This document shows, piece after piece, positions 19,672-29,642 of a stretch of DNA of 64,000 nt (its first letter is position 1; every line of letters begins with the position of its first letter). Source of the DNA: Echinicola vietnamensis DSM 17526 (lineage in GTDB: Bacteria; Bacteroidota; Bacteroidia; Cytophagales; Cyclobacteriaceae); the NCBI RefSeq assembly GCF_000325705.1, contig NC_019904.1:876001-940000 (forward strand), in the 5' to 3' direction. The notes below the pieces were generated by a model. That model searched no databases. It was not told the origin of the DNA and saw only the letters and a program-made list of their open reading frames with translations. A program made the translations under genes and the position numbers.

Positions 19672-21102
19672 TCAATTCACATCCCACCATAATTTGGTGT
19701 CCAAGCCATCTTCCCCTTGTCGGGCTACAGCCTCGGCATAATTGGCTTCATTCAAATCCCGCTCTGTGGTAGGATAAGCTTGGCGTACCGGAATCTGCCC
19801 ACTTTCGTTCAGGGCATCCGGCGCAGGAGTCAGCTCAGGATAATCCAGTCTTCTCCACTCTGCCCAAGCTTCAAAACCCTGCAAGAACAAGGCCGCCCAC
19901 TTTTGGTTGCCGATGGACATGTAAGGATTACTGCTATCATACATCACCTCTGGCTGGGCAATGTATGTATCATAGCTGGCTTGGTCAAATACACCCCACT
20001 GTTCGAAAGATGCTTGAATGGCTTCATAATAAAGGTCTTCCGCAGACTCATCGATCCAGCCACGAGCAGCTCCTTCCGCTAAGGAAAATAACAGCTGTGA
20101 CCTGGTCATGATCGGGAGAGGAGCATCTTGCTGACGGGCAGTACTACCCAGGTAAGACACTTCATCATTGGTAATCTCACCGGCCACCGCATTACTGATA
20201 CCATAAGGCATCCCTTCAATGGTCCCTGTAGCGGCAGCTGGGTCAGCATATACACCTAAGCGAGGATCGTCTAAAGGCTTCATAAAGTCTACCATGGTAG
20301 AACTGATCACATGATCTACCCGCGTCAGGAACCTGGCATACCAAGGATTCTGGTTGTTGGTGGCCGCCAAGTAAGGATACATCAAGTCCGTTTCCAAAAT
20401 ACCTGCTTCATAAGCTGCTACGAATTCAGCCTCGGCTTTAGCCGGATCGACATCACTTAGCCTCAGGGCCAACGTCAATCGAAGGGAGTTGGCAAATTGC
20501 TCCCAACCTTCCATATCTCCTTCCAAAAGGAAGTCTCCCTCGACAGGTGTGCCACCATCCATCTGGGCTACGGCCTCCGTGAGCTCAGTAAACAAGGAAT
20601 AATAGATATCCTTCTGTGTGTCATAGGCCGGAGAGAGATCTTCATCGCCCTGCAACGCTTCGGTATACGGGAGTTCGCCCCATCTATCGGTAAGGACTGA
20701 ATAGAAATAGGCCTTTAAGATCCGCGCCACTGCTATTTGGTTGGCATTACTTCCCGCTGCCGTCATATCTCCTTTGGTCGCTTCATCTGTATTCAAATCG
20801 ATGATTCGCTCCAAATCGAACATTGGTCCGGAATAGTAGCCATTAAAATTAAAGTAAATGGTCTGGTATCGTGATCCCTCGGTATATTGTTTTTGAGAGA
20901 TGTGCTGTACATAAAGTACACTGGTCTCATTACCGATTACATCAGACACCGATCGCTGTGCATCTGTGAGCAAACTTGATGTAAGCGGAGTAGATGGCTT
21001 ATTGGGATTGACGTTCATATCGCCAAAATCACTACAGCCCGTGGCCATCACCAACATCCCAGCTGCCAATCCTGTATTTATCTTATTTATTAATCTTCTC
21101 AT
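19672..21102 (-). CDS. SusD/RagB-family nutrient-binding outer membrane lipoprotein (pair 2)
   Basis: The 476-residue protein has a lipoprotein signal ending MATGCSD (Cys about residue 23) and the SusD-like group 2 terminal motif YPTTERDLNEANYAEAVA followed by LWWDVN, the same last residues (WDVN) as the pair 1 protein. It binds nutrient at the cell surface together with the SusC at 21115. The two genes are 12 bp apart. The shared ends and similar length show that pair 1 and pair 2 come from one duplication, but the central parts differ enough to suggest different ligands (inference). Confidence 0.93.
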   Translation of the reverse strand: MRRLINKINTGLAAGMLVMATGCSDFGDMNVNPNKPSTPLTSSLLTDAQRSVSDVIGNETSVLYVQHISQKQYTEGSRYQTIYFNFNGYYSGPMFDLERIIDLNTDEATKGDMTAAGSNANQIAVARILKAYFYSVLTDRWGELPYTEALQGDEDLSPAYDTQKDIYYSLFTELTEAVAQMDGGTPVEGDFLLEGDMEGWEQFANSLRLTLALRLSDVDPAKAEAEFVAAYEAGILETDLMYPYLAATNNQNPWYARFLTRVDHVISSTMVDFMKPLDDPRLGVYADPAAATGTIEGMPYGISNAVAGEITNDEVSYLGSTARQQDAPLPIMTRSQLLFSLAEGAARGWIDESAEDLYYEAIQASFEQWGVFDQASYDTYIAQPEVMYDSSNPYMSIGNQKWAALFLQGFEAWAEWRRLDYPELTPAPDALNESGQIPVRQAYPTTERDLNEANYAEAVARQGEDGLDTKLWWDVN

Positions 21103-21114
21103 AGTTGCTACAAA

Positions 21115-24100
21115 TTAAAGTACTACACGAATGTTAAACCCATAGGATCTCACGCCTGGCAACAAGCCGGCTTCAAAATAAGAGTATCCATTTCCACCTG
21201 CTGCGAATTCAGATGGATCTAATCCGTCCACATTGGAATGGATCAACCATAGGTTTTTGGCGATAAAGGCTACATTGGCAGAATGGATGGGCCACTTTGC
21301 CATTAATTTACTTGGCAAAGTGTAGCCCAACCTCACCTCTCTCAACTTCACATATGAAGCATCATAAATGTACTCCTCGTGAACGCCAAACAGTCCTTTG
21401 TAGTGCTCTGAAGGATCTACATAAACGGTTTGGACCCCTTCTCCTTCTACCACTCCTGTCACGGGAATACCTCCTCCTTGATCTACTGGATCACGTTTTG
21501 GGTTACCCAAATCGTTCAATCCGGCAGTTTCTGCAGCAAGACCTGAGTAAGGCAGGAACATTTTGGTTACAGAATAAAACTGTCCACCCTTTTGGAAATC
21601 CAAAAATGCTGTAAGATCAAAGTTCTTATAAGTAAGGGTATTTCTAAATCCTCCTGTAAAGTCCGGCAATACCGTACCCAAATCTTGGTTTTGGTTTTCT
21701 ACATAACTGCCATCAGGGTTGATCATCGGCAGGCCGGTTTCTTCATCGTAGGTATAACCGGTACCAATAAGGGTTCCCCATGGCTCTCCCACTTTGGCAT
21801 TAAGCGTCATGCCCCAATAGGCCGACTGCAACTGGCGGTTGCCTTGGTCTTGGTATAGCTCCACCACTTGGTTGGTGTTTCTGGCAAAATTCAAGGTCAT
21901 GTCCCAGTTAAAGTCCTGATTGGTAATAGGCGTAGCGCTCAACATCACCTCGAGCCCTTCACTTCGGATATTTCCAGCATTCACCTTGGCTTGTGTAATT
22001 CCACTGGAACCAGGCACGGTCAGGTTAATGATCTGATCCTTATTGTCATTTCTATAGTAGGTCACATCCAAGCCCAATCGTCTCTGAAGGAATCTCAAAT
22101 CCACCCCTGCTTCATATGAAGAGGACAATGCTGGACGAAGGTTAGGATTAGGATAAGTGTTAGGCACGGTCAATGCAGGCAAGGACCCATAAGGAGTTCC
22201 TACATCGTATACCTGTGCGATATCATAAGCCGAAACATCGGATCCCACCTGCGCATAGCTTAATCGCAACTTACCAAAGTTCAAGAAATTGGTATTGCCC
22301 ATCAGCTCGGTAAACACAAAGCTGGTAGAGATCGATGGATAGAAATAACTGTTGTTTGCTTTCGGAAGTGCTGAAGACCAATCATTACGGGCAGTCAAGT
22401 CAAGGAAGATGGTGCTCATATATCCTAAGGAAACACTACCATAAACACTTCTTACTGTTTTTTCACTGTAGTAATTAGAAACATCCGGGCGATCAATGGA
22501 TGCATCAATATTATAAAAGTCCGGCACCGATAATCCACCTTGCGTGCGTTCACCCATAGTATCGTAGAAGTTTCTTCTGATGTTACCACCGGCATTGGCC
22601 ACTAGGGATACCCCTCCAAAGTTTTTGTCGTACTGGGCAAGAATCTCATAGTTATCTTCCCTTCCGATTCGTTGACTTATGTAGTATTCATCCAAGTCCA
22701 ATCCACCTGAAGCTACCCGCTCCTCGATCTTTTGGTTAAAAAAGTCCGTTCGGGCAAAAGCTGAAACGCTCAATTCTTCGGTGAAGTCATACGTCAGCCC
22801 AAAATTACCATATACACGGTCCCTTTTATCTCTTGGCGCATTTTCATACACCTCATAGTAAGGGTTGTCCCAATAAAGAGGTCTCGTATTGCTTGGGGAA
22901 CGAATGTTCCAAGTACGATAAGTACCATCAGGATTCTTGTAGTTTTCAAGTCTGTCCATATCCAGCTGACGCTGAAACCATTGGTTAAAGGAGTTTACTG
23001 GATTTCGACCGGTATACCCAGAAGCTGGACGGCCCTGTCCTTGGGTACTGGTGAAATTGAAGTTCAAACTAGCCTTTAGTTTATCCGTTAACTTCGTGCT
23101 ACCGTTAAAGGAAACGTTGTTTTTAAGCAATTCGGAACCTGGAATAACCCCTTTTTGGTCGATGTGATTCAAGGAAAGCCTGAACAAGGTCTCCTCATCT
23201 CCACCAGACAGGGCTACACCGGTATTCATCGTAACCCCGGTTTCGAAGAAGTCTCTTACGTTATTTTCATTCGGCAAAAGTGGACGGAGTTCACCGAAAC
23301 TTTCTCCTTCATACCAGCTGTCCCAATGTCTCACCATTTGACCTTCCATACGTGGCCCCCAACTTTCATCGGCGGAATAGTTCATGACTTGTTGCCCGTC
23401 AAAGGCCGCCCAAGATTCAGGGTGGGTTTCTGGATTATAGTCAAAAGTGGCTAACTCTTGGCTATAGCCCCCCGCATACTCATTTTGGTAATCGGGAAGG
23501 ATATATACTTTCTCGAATGTGGTGCTGTGATTGATCTCTACACCGATACCTTTTCTGCTGGTACCTTTTTTGGTGGTGATGATGATCACACCATTGGCAG
23601 CCCTGTTCCCATAAAGTGCCGCAGCTGAAGGGCCCTTCAAAACGGAAATAGACTCGATATCATCGGGGTTGATATCCGCTGCCAAGTTACCGTAATCCCT
23701 TCCAGAGTAATCATTGTCAGGAGAAAAACTTCTGTTGGAAATCGGCGTACCATCCACCACAAAAAGCGGAGAACCGCCTCCCAGGGAATTGATCCCTCTC
23801 AGTCGGATGTTTTGGGATCCTCCCAATGCGGCACCGGATGATCCGATTACCTGAACACCGGCCACTTTACCAGCCAGCGAACCCACCACATTGGCTTCTC
23901 GCACACTGGACAATTCATCTCCATCCACACTTTGAATGGCATAGCCCAATGAACTTTCATCTCTCGACACGTTCAAGGCCGTCACCACCACTTCGTTCAA
24001 TGACTTCACATCTGAACTCATGGATACATCAATGACCGTACGGCCCTTAATGCTCACTTCTTCAGTAGCCATCCCAATAAAGGAAAAGATCAACACCTCC

Positions 24101-24303
24101 CCTTCACTGGGGACCTCCAGTGAATACTGACCTTCTAAATCGGTCACGGCACCTTTTGAGGTCCCTTTTACCAATACACTAACTCCGGGTACTGGTTCCC
24201 CATTTTCGGCTGAGGTAACCGTCCCTTTTACTGTAGAATTCTGCGCAAAAGAAAATTGCGAAAATACCAACAGTAACGCGAACAATAGTACATGTTTTCT
24301 CAT
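21115..24303 (-). CDS. SusC/RagA-family TonB-linked outer membrane transporter (pair 2)
   Basis: I start this protein at the ATG at 24301-24303 (1062 residues), because it gives a clean signal peptide (MRKHVLLFALLLVFSQFSFA) aligned with the pair 1 SusC; an in-frame upstream start at 24363 would put 20 unrelated residues before it. A carboxypeptidase-regulatory-like domain (TVKGTVTSAENGEPVPGVSV), a TonB plug and a long beta-barrel follow. The first 90 mature residues are nearly the same as in the pair 1 protein, while the barrel differs. It transports the ligand captured by the SusD at 19672. No sigma/anti-sigma pair or hybrid sensor adjoins either locus. Confidence 0.95.
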   Translation of the reverse strand: MRKHVLLFALLLVFSQFSFAQNSTVKGTVTSAENGEPVPGVSVLVKGTSKGAVTDLEGQYSLEVPSEGEVLIFSFIGMATEEVSIKGRTVIDVSMSSDVKSLNEVVVTALNVSRDESSLGYAIQSVDGDELSSVREANVVGSLAGKVAGVQVIGSSGAALGGSQNIRLRGINSLGGGSPLFVVDGTPISNRSFSPDNDYSGRDYGNLAADINPDDIESISVLKGPSAAALYGNRAANGVIIITTKKGTSRKGIGVEINHSTTFEKVYILPDYQNEYAGGYSQELATFDYNPETHPESWAAFDGQQVMNYSADESWGPRMEGQMVRHWDSWYEGESFGELRPLLPNENNVRDFFETGVTMNTGVALSGGDEETLFRLSLNHIDQKGVIPGSELLKNNVSFNGSTKLTDKLKASLNFNFTSTQGQGRPASGYTGRNPVNSFNQWFQRQLDMDRLENYKNPDGTYRTWNIRSPSNTRPLYWDNPYYEVYENAPRDKRDRVYGNFGLTYDFTEELSVSAFARTDFFNQKIEERVASGGLDLDEYYISQRIGREDNYEILAQYDKNFGGVSLVANAGGNIRRNFYDTMGERTQGGLSVPDFYNIDASIDRPDVSNYYSEKTVRSVYGSVSLGYMSTIFLDLTARNDWSSALPKANNSYFYPSISTSFVFTELMGNTNFLNFGKLRLSYAQVGSDVSAYDIAQVYDVGTPYGSLPALTVPNTYPNPNLRPALSSSYEAGVDLRFLQRRLGLDVTYYRNDNKDQIINLTVPGSSGITQAKVNAGNIRSEGLEVMLSATPITNQDFNWDMTLNFARNTNQVVELYQDQGNRQLQSAYWGMTLNAKVGEPWGTLIGTGYTYDEETGLPMINPDGSYVENQNQDLGTVLPDFTGGFRNTLTYKNFDLTAFLDFQKGGQFYSVTKMFLPYSGLAAETAGLNDLGNPKRDPVDQGGGIPVTGVVEGEGVQTVYVDPSEHYKGLFGVHEEYIYDASYVKLREVRLGYTLPSKLMAKWPIHSANVAFIAKNLWLIHSNVDGLDPSEFAAGGNGYSYFEAGLLPGVRSYGFNIRVVL

Positions 24304-25060
24304 ATGCGATACGTTTGATTTTGGAGTAAAGTAGAAGCACCAAGTCAAAAAACAAACCGCCAACTTTTCAAAAGCTAAAAAAAAACCTTAAAAATAAGTA
24401 TCAAACACTTGATTATTAGACAGTTAAAAAAATTTCATTTTTTTTATAGACTATATAAATATATCAGATTCAATTAAATATTTCCTTTTAGCAAAAAACA
24501 TTTAACTAATGTACGAAATCGAACATATTTAAGAATATTTGAATTTATATTTATAATTAATCAAAATTTTAGTTTGTTACATGTACTAATATCGAACACA
24601 TAAACTATTAAGTTAGGTATTTACATTTAGCAGTGAATCACAATATTTCAAAACAGAATTTTATTCTTCATTTTAACATTTATTTAGAATTTTAGCACTT
24701 CCCTAAATCACTAAAATTAAAAACCTATATTTAACCATTATTCACTATTTAACTTTCTCATTAACTTTTTAAAACCCTATAATTTGACTTATTGCATTTT
24801 TATGAATCATTTCATTATATTTTGAACCCTCTATTATAAATTTTTACAATTTAACAGATATATAAATTTCAGTTTTTTATAGTATCTAATTCCATTTACA
24901 TACAATTAATCCTTTCAGGCCAGACTACAATTTAAAAACCCATTATTACAATTATTTATTTATTTCAACATATTTAATAGATAAAACAACTGTATGCATA
25001 TATTTATACCTTTATTTAATTATTTAAACAAGTGTTTAGTATATATTCTTAATGAAAATT
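24304..25060. other. Very AT-rich gene-free region upstream of SusC (pair 2)
   Basis: About 750 bp with almost no G or C runs and no credible gene. It contains TTCTACTTTACTCC on the minus strand just before SusC, matching the box before the other SusC. The composition differs sharply from the flanking genes. Confidence 0.6.
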
Positions 25061-25065
25061 AACCA

Positions 25066-25107
25066 ATGAAAGGCTATTATACCCTGAAATTGAAGAACAC
25101 TGAATAA
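25066..25107 (+). CDS. Possible 13-codon leader peptide
   Basis: ATG at 25066 gives MKGYYTLKLKNTE and stops at 25105-25107. It is directly followed by three mutually complementary 8-base segments. It may be a leader peptide of an attenuator-like transcript, but there is no downstream plus-strand gene within reach, and such short frames arise by chance. Confidence 0.2.
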   Translation: MKGYYTLKLKNTE

Positions 25108-25109
25108 TC

Positions 25110-25177
25110 ATGAGGATAGTAACCATAAAATCCTCATCTACAGGCCGCCTTTACAGCCCATAAATGAGGATTTTTTT
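25110..25177 (+). ncRNA. Three-segment switch-like structure ending in a terminator
   Basis: ATGAGGAT at 25110-25117, ATCCTCAT at 25130-25137 and ATGAGGAT at 25164-25171 are perfect complements. The middle segment can pair with either neighbour. Pairing with the second (extended to AAAATCCTCAT with ATGAGGATTTT) makes a stem followed by T7, an intrinsic terminator on the plus strand; pairing with the first would prevent it. This is the geometry of an attenuator or riboswitch expression platform. No gene follows on the plus strand, so it may simply end a small RNA, or act on the minus strand for the lipoprotein gene that ends at 25275. Confidence 0.4.
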
Positions 25178-25274
25178 CACAATAACAAATTTATAATATT
25201 ATATATTCAATTAATTATATCTAAAGGGATTGAGCCCCTGAAATACAAAAACCTACAATTCAACAACCATTCCC

Positions 25275-26162
25275 TCAATAACTTAACCGATATGCGGCCA
25301 CTTTATTCTTCATGAAAGTCGGTACTAGTACGAGTTTCTCATCCTCTAAATACCCTATATCTGCCGTATTCGATTTCGCATCTTTGGTATCAAGCAACTT
25401 CGTTTCACTATCTCCTTGTACGATCCAGACTTCACCTACCCATCTACTGGCCAGAAAGTTTCCATTCCCAAGGATAATAAGTCCATCTCCACCGGTAACG
25501 GTACTGTTGATTACCTCTGCACTACCATCTTCACCATATCGCTTCAGACCTTCTGCATCCAATCCATAGAGTACCCCGTCATCATCCACACGCAGACCAT
25601 TGATGCTCTCTTGGCCATCTGCCAAGGTACTGATCTCTCCATCCTCTAATACATGGATCAGCCCTTTTTCCATATCCGAGAAGTAGACCTTATTGCCATG
25701 TACATCGATGTCATTTAAGAAACTCGCTCCCTCTACGACATACCTGTTTAAAATCTCACCTTTCTCGATATCAATCTCCACTACATCGTCAATATCGGTC
25801 ACGTAGAGCTTTCCGTTAAGAATGCCCATCCCTTTTGGACCATCCATTCCTGCGACCCACTCTTTTTCCAAAATTTCACCATCCTTAGAAATAATCGATA
25901 TAAAACCCTTTCCATCATGATCCCGGGCATCACCGTCGATGTTGGCCACATAAATGGTACCTGTGGCTGGATCCACCAATACCGACTCACACGTCGTGAG
26001 CTCCGCAGGGGTTTCCCATACCAATGTCAACGAAGGCTCCACTTTCTCCTCCACCACTTCTACTACTTCCTCTACTTCTTCTTTTTTTTCACCTCCTCCA
26101 CACTGGCAAAACAGCATGGGTGAGGCCGATAATAGCATTAATAATTGGGTGTGTTTTTTCAT
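25275..26162 (-). CDS. Beta-propeller lipoprotein (SMP-30/gluconolactonase-like)
   Basis: The 295-residue protein begins with a lipoprotein-type signal (MKKHTQLLMLLSASPMLFCQ) followed by Cys-Gly-Gly-Gly and a Glu/Val-rich spacer (about residues 27-43). The rest is made of regular repeats such as GTIYVANIDGD, GKLYVTDIDDV, NKVYFSDMEKG and GVLYGLDAEG, the blades of a six-bladed propeller like that of SMP-30/NHL proteins. It should be anchored in a membrane facing the periplasm or outside. No catalytic metal ligands could be assigned, so it may bind rather than hydrolyse a ligand. It lies apart from both SusCD operons but on the same strand. Confidence 0.78.
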   Translation of the reverse strand: MKKHTQLLMLLSASPMLFCQCGGGEKKEEVEEVVEVVEEKVEPSLTLVWETPAELTTCESVLVDPATGTIYVANIDGDARDHDGKGFISIISKDGEILEKEWVAGMDGPKGMGILNGKLYVTDIDDVVEIDIEKGEILNRYVVEGASFLNDIDVHGNKVYFSDMEKGLIHVLEDGEISTLADGQESINGLRVDDDGVLYGLDAEGLKRYGEDGSAEVINSTVTGGDGLIILGNGNFLASRWVGEVWIVQGDSETKLLDTKDAKSNTADIGYLEDEKLVLVPTFMKNKVAAYRLSY

Positions 26163-26364
26163 GTCTTGTGCTTTTTTGGTTAATGTAAATTCAAAAATAT
26201 TTCACTAAAATTAGCAAATTTCCATACCTTTTAATAAGTTTCGTTTTCCTCTATACGAAGCATATAGGCGAATTTCTATTTTTAAACCCATAATATGCCG
26301 CTAATCATTATCTTTTCGGAACCCTTAAGGTTATGCTGTACCTTATTTAAAAAAAATCAACCGT

Positions 26365-27618
26365 ATGAAAAAAACAATTCTACCAAAAGCTGGCATCTTT
26401 CTGCTATTGACAGCCCTGAGCTGTAGTGAAAAACCAGTCCAAGAGGACTATACGGCCCTTTCTGAAGAAGCGAGACTGGAAGCAGCCAAGAAAATTGCCC
26501 AAGAAACCATAATGGTGGACGGTCACGTGGACCTTCCCTACCGCATGAAAGTAGGTGGTTTTACCCTGCAGCGTGAGGTACTTGATGTTTCTGAACGCAC
26601 AGACGGGGGCAACTTTGACTTTCCCCGGGCAAAGGAAGGCGGATTGGATGCCCCTTTTATGTCCATTTATCTCCCTGCCCGATACCAGCAGACAGGTGGC
26701 GCCAAAACATTGGCGGACTCCTTGATCCTGATGACCAAACGCCTGGCCGAAACATGGCCGGAAAAATTCGCCATGGCCTATAGCCCCGATGACATCGAAG
26801 CCAATTTCAAAGCGGGAAAAGTTTCGCTTCCCATGGGCATGGAAAATGGTGCGGGCATTGAAGACGACATCAATAATGTAGCCTACTTCCATGAAAAAGG
26901 GATTCGCTATATCACCCTCACACACGGGAAAGACAACCTGATCGGCGATTCTTCCTATGACACCAGCAGGACCCATGGCGGCCTGACTACTTTTGGAGAG
27001 CAAGTCGTGAAAGAAATGAACCGCGTGGGGATCATGGTGGACATTTCACACGTTTCCGATGACACCTTCTACGATGTCATGGAACTTACTGATGTACCGG
27101 TCATTGCCTCCCACAGTTCTTGCCGGAAATATACACCGGGTTTTGAACGGAATATGGACGATGAAATGATCAAACTGCTGGGCAAAGAAAATGGGGTGAT
27201 CATGATCAATTTCGGTGGTAGCTTTATCGATGGGAACTATAATGAACGAACCGCCGAAGTCCGTGAACACATTGTCAATTGGCTAGCAGAAAATGAACTA
27301 AGCCGAACAGATTCTACCGCCAAAGCCTATATTGAAAAATACGTGGCAGATCACAATGTCTTTCCTGACGTGAGCCTTGTGGCAGATCACATCGATCATG
27401 TCGTGGAGCTTGCCGGAATCGATCATGTCGGCTTCGGATCTGATTTTGACGGGGTCGGCGATTCCCTGCCAAATGGCCTTAAGGATGTTTCGATGTATCC
27501 TAACCTCATTGCCGAACTGCTGAAAAGAGGATACAGCAGAGAGGATGTTGAAAAAATTTGCTATAAAAACGTCTTTCGCGTGTGGAGAGCCGTGGAAGCC
27601 GCAGCACAAAATTCCTGA
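26365..27618 (+). CDS. Membrane dipeptidase, peptidase family M19 (lipoprotein)
   Basis: The 417-residue protein has a lipoprotein signal (LLLTALSCSE, Cys about residue 20). Zinc ligands of the renal-dipeptidase family are present in order: HVD near residue 54, Glu in MENGAGIED near 152, His in ISHVSDDTF, His in ASHSSCRKY, and GSDFDGV near 354. The family cleaves dipeptides, including those with D-amino acids, in the periplasm. It is transcribed divergently from the beta-propeller lipoprotein gene, with 200 bp between them, and ends before a strong inverted repeat. Length is normal. Confidence 0.93.
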   Translation: MKKTILPKAGIFLLLTALSCSEKPVQEDYTALSEEARLEAAKKIAQETIMVDGHVDLPYRMKVGGFTLQREVLDVSERTDGGNFDFPRAKEGGLDAPFMSIYLPARYQQTGGAKTLADSLILMTKRLAETWPEKFAMAYSPDDIEANFKAGKVSLPMGMENGAGIEDDINNVAYFHEKGIRYITLTHGKDNLIGDSSYDTSRTHGGLTTFGEQVVKEMNRVGIMVDISHVSDDTFYDVMELTDVPVIASHSSCRKYTPGFERNMDDEMIKLLGKENGVIMINFGGSFIDGNYNERTAEVREHIVNWLAENELSRTDSTAKAYIEKYVADHNVFPDVSLVADHIDHVVELAGIDHVGFGSDFDGVGDSLPNGLKDVSMYPNLIAELLKRGYSREDVEKICYKNVFRVWRAVEAAAQNS

Positions 27619-27629
27619 TATTTTTAAGC

Positions 27630-27660
27630 CAGTCGACGGTCAATGATAAACCGTCGACTG
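27630..27660. terminator. Inverted repeat between dipeptidase and M1 peptidase genes
   Basis: CAGTCGACGGT (27630-27640) is perfectly complementary to ACCGTCGACTG (27650-27660), with a 9-base loop and a short T-run after it. It lies between convergent genes and probably ends both transcripts. Confidence 0.7.
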
Positions 27661-27739
27661 CTTTTACCTTTTATCGGCTGCCATGCATTAAAGCCCCATT
27701 TACGCCCATCAGAGGAAATCCATCATCTTGATTCTTGCA

Positions 27740-29365
27740 TTATTCATCAAAGAGGTACCAACCGTTTGGATCTACGATGGGCTTTTCGTCACTTTTGACC
27801 CTCACCGCATCCCTGGAAAGCTCTACCACCTCAATACCATCGGAGGTCTCAATTTCGACGGGCAGGCTGAAATCAATATTGCTCAAGCGGACATCATAAC
27901 GCCGCTTACGCTTCCGCTTGACTTTCAGCTTGGGCAGTTTGGTAGAATAAAGATACATGTCAAAGAAGCCCTTCAACTCCTCACCTGTATACGTTTCCAC
28001 AAAGGCCACAAAATCTTCGGTGCTCACTTGATGGGCATAGGTAAATCTATCCTCTTGTAAGAATGCCTTGAGCATGGGGAAAAATTGATCATCTCCCAAG
28101 ACAAACCGAAGGGAATGCATCACAAAAGCTCCTTTGGTATAAATATCGGGATGATATGCTGCCGCGCTGTTGGTATTGGGAGCCATGACCAGTGGTTGAT
28201 CATTCGTGATCTGCTTCTTGGCCGCCGCAGCCCGATCCAAATAAGCTTGCTTCCCCTCATTAGCCTCATAATACAGCATATCTCCATACGAGCAAATCCC
28301 CTCATGAATCCAAAAATCCTTCCAATCGGCCACAGAAACCTTATTGCCCCACCATTCATGTCCCAATTCATGGTGTAGAAGCCAATCAAAAGCGGTATCT
28401 CCTACTTTAGTGTACTTAAAACCATTTCCATATGCATTGATCGTCTGGTGCTCCATACCCAGATACGGTGTCTCCACCACGGCGATTTTATCTTTCGGAA
28501 AAGGATAAGGACCAAAATACTTCTCTTGCGTCTGCACACTATTTTCCAAAACCTGCAGTAACCCTTGGGCATGCTCCTTGTGTTCGGCCAAGACAAAGAC
28601 CTTCATGGGGACCTCGGTACCGTCTATGGAGGTGTAGCGTTTATCCTCTTGATGGAAGCGGCCCATGGTAAAATTCACATTATAATTACTGATGGGATAA
28701 GCCGTCGCCCATTGAAAATAATTATACCCTGAACTGGTCGTCTGATTCAATAACCGGCCATTTGCCGCAACACCGTAGGGGAAAGGCACCTTTATATAAA
28801 GCGACACCCCATTTTCGGCTTTGCTGGAAGGATGATCCAAGCAGGGCATAAAGATTTTGGCACCTTCGTGCTGACAGGATAAGCCTACCCAATGATTTCC
28901 TTCCCCGTCTTCAGACCAGGTGAATCCACCAGCCCAAGGGGGATTTTCAGCAATGGGTGGGCGCCCTCTATAGTAAATCTTTACTTGCTGCGATACGGTA
29001 TCGGGGTAGATGTCCAGCAGATCGCCATGGTGGTCAAACCGTTGGGCCGTGCCATTGCTTTCCACTTTGATGACTTCATAATTGGATATCAAGTCCAAGC
29101 GGAGCGTATCCAAGGCTCCCAAGGCCCGATAGGTCATCTCCATCATGCCGTTAATGCCCTTGATCTTGGGCAAGATCTCCAAATCCAGCGAATAATGAAC
29201 TACCTCAAACTGCTCTTGCAAGGGATCCATTTCTCCCCCCCAGGTCCAGTTTCCTTTTCCTTGTGCCGAAACCTCCTCTTGCATTTGCAAAATAAAGGCC
29301 ATACTGGCCAGAAAGTACTTCGCATACTTTCCAAACCTAGTGATTCCGAATAACGCTCTTTTCAT
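27740..29365 (-). CDS. M1-family zinc aminopeptidase, secreted short form
   Basis: This 541-residue protein has an N-terminal export signal ending near VSAQ. The zinc site is complete: HHELGHEWWG gives HExxH, and the glutamate of FWIHEGICSY lies 18 residues on. The exopeptidase motif GAMEN appears as GMEHQT. A beta-sandwich domain precedes the catalytic domain, and there is no large C-terminal helical domain, so it is a short-form member. Its role is release of N-terminal amino acids from peptides in the periplasm or outside. It is convergent with the M19 dipeptidase gene; both serve peptide use (inference). Confidence 0.92.
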   Translation of the reverse strand: MKRALFGITRFGKYAKYFLASMAFILQMQEEVSAQGKGNWTWGGEMDPLQEQFEVVHYSLDLEILPKIKGINGMMEMTYRALGALDTLRLDLISNYEVIKVESNGTAQRFDHHGDLLDIYPDTVSQQVKIYYRGRPPIAENPPWAGGFTWSEDGEGNHWVGLSCQHEGAKIFMPCLDHPSSKAENGVSLYIKVPFPYGVAANGRLLNQTTSSGYNYFQWATAYPISNYNVNFTMGRFHQEDKRYTSIDGTEVPMKVFVLAEHKEHAQGLLQVLENSVQTQEKYFGPYPFPKDKIAVVETPYLGMEHQTINAYGNGFKYTKVGDTAFDWLLHHELGHEWWGNKVSVADWKDFWIHEGICSYGDMLYYEANEGKQAYLDRAAAAKKQITNDQPLVMAPNTNSAAAYHPDIYTKGAFVMHSLRFVLGDDQFFPMLKAFLQEDRFTYAHQVSTEDFVAFVETYTGEELKGFFDMYLYSTKLPKLKVKRKRKRRYDVRLSNIDFSLPVEIETSDGIEVVELSRDAVRVKSDEKPIVDPNGWYLFDE

Positions 29366-29642
29366 TGTCGCTGAAGTCGCCTTGAGTAAAACTCAAAAGT
29401 AGAATGATATTTACACATTACAAAACTATAGTTCATGGAGAAAGCCCCATGCGGGCCTCATTTACAGGGGTTTCCCTGTTATTTTACTTTTACGGACCCT
29501 GCATTACGGAAAAGCAATAATTAAACCAATATTAATACAATTTTCATTGGGAATACAACCCATAAACCTTATATTTATTGTGGTTGCTGAACGATTTTAT
29601 GCTTTTCAGTTTCTTTTTTCAATTGGTAAAAAACATTTTGGC

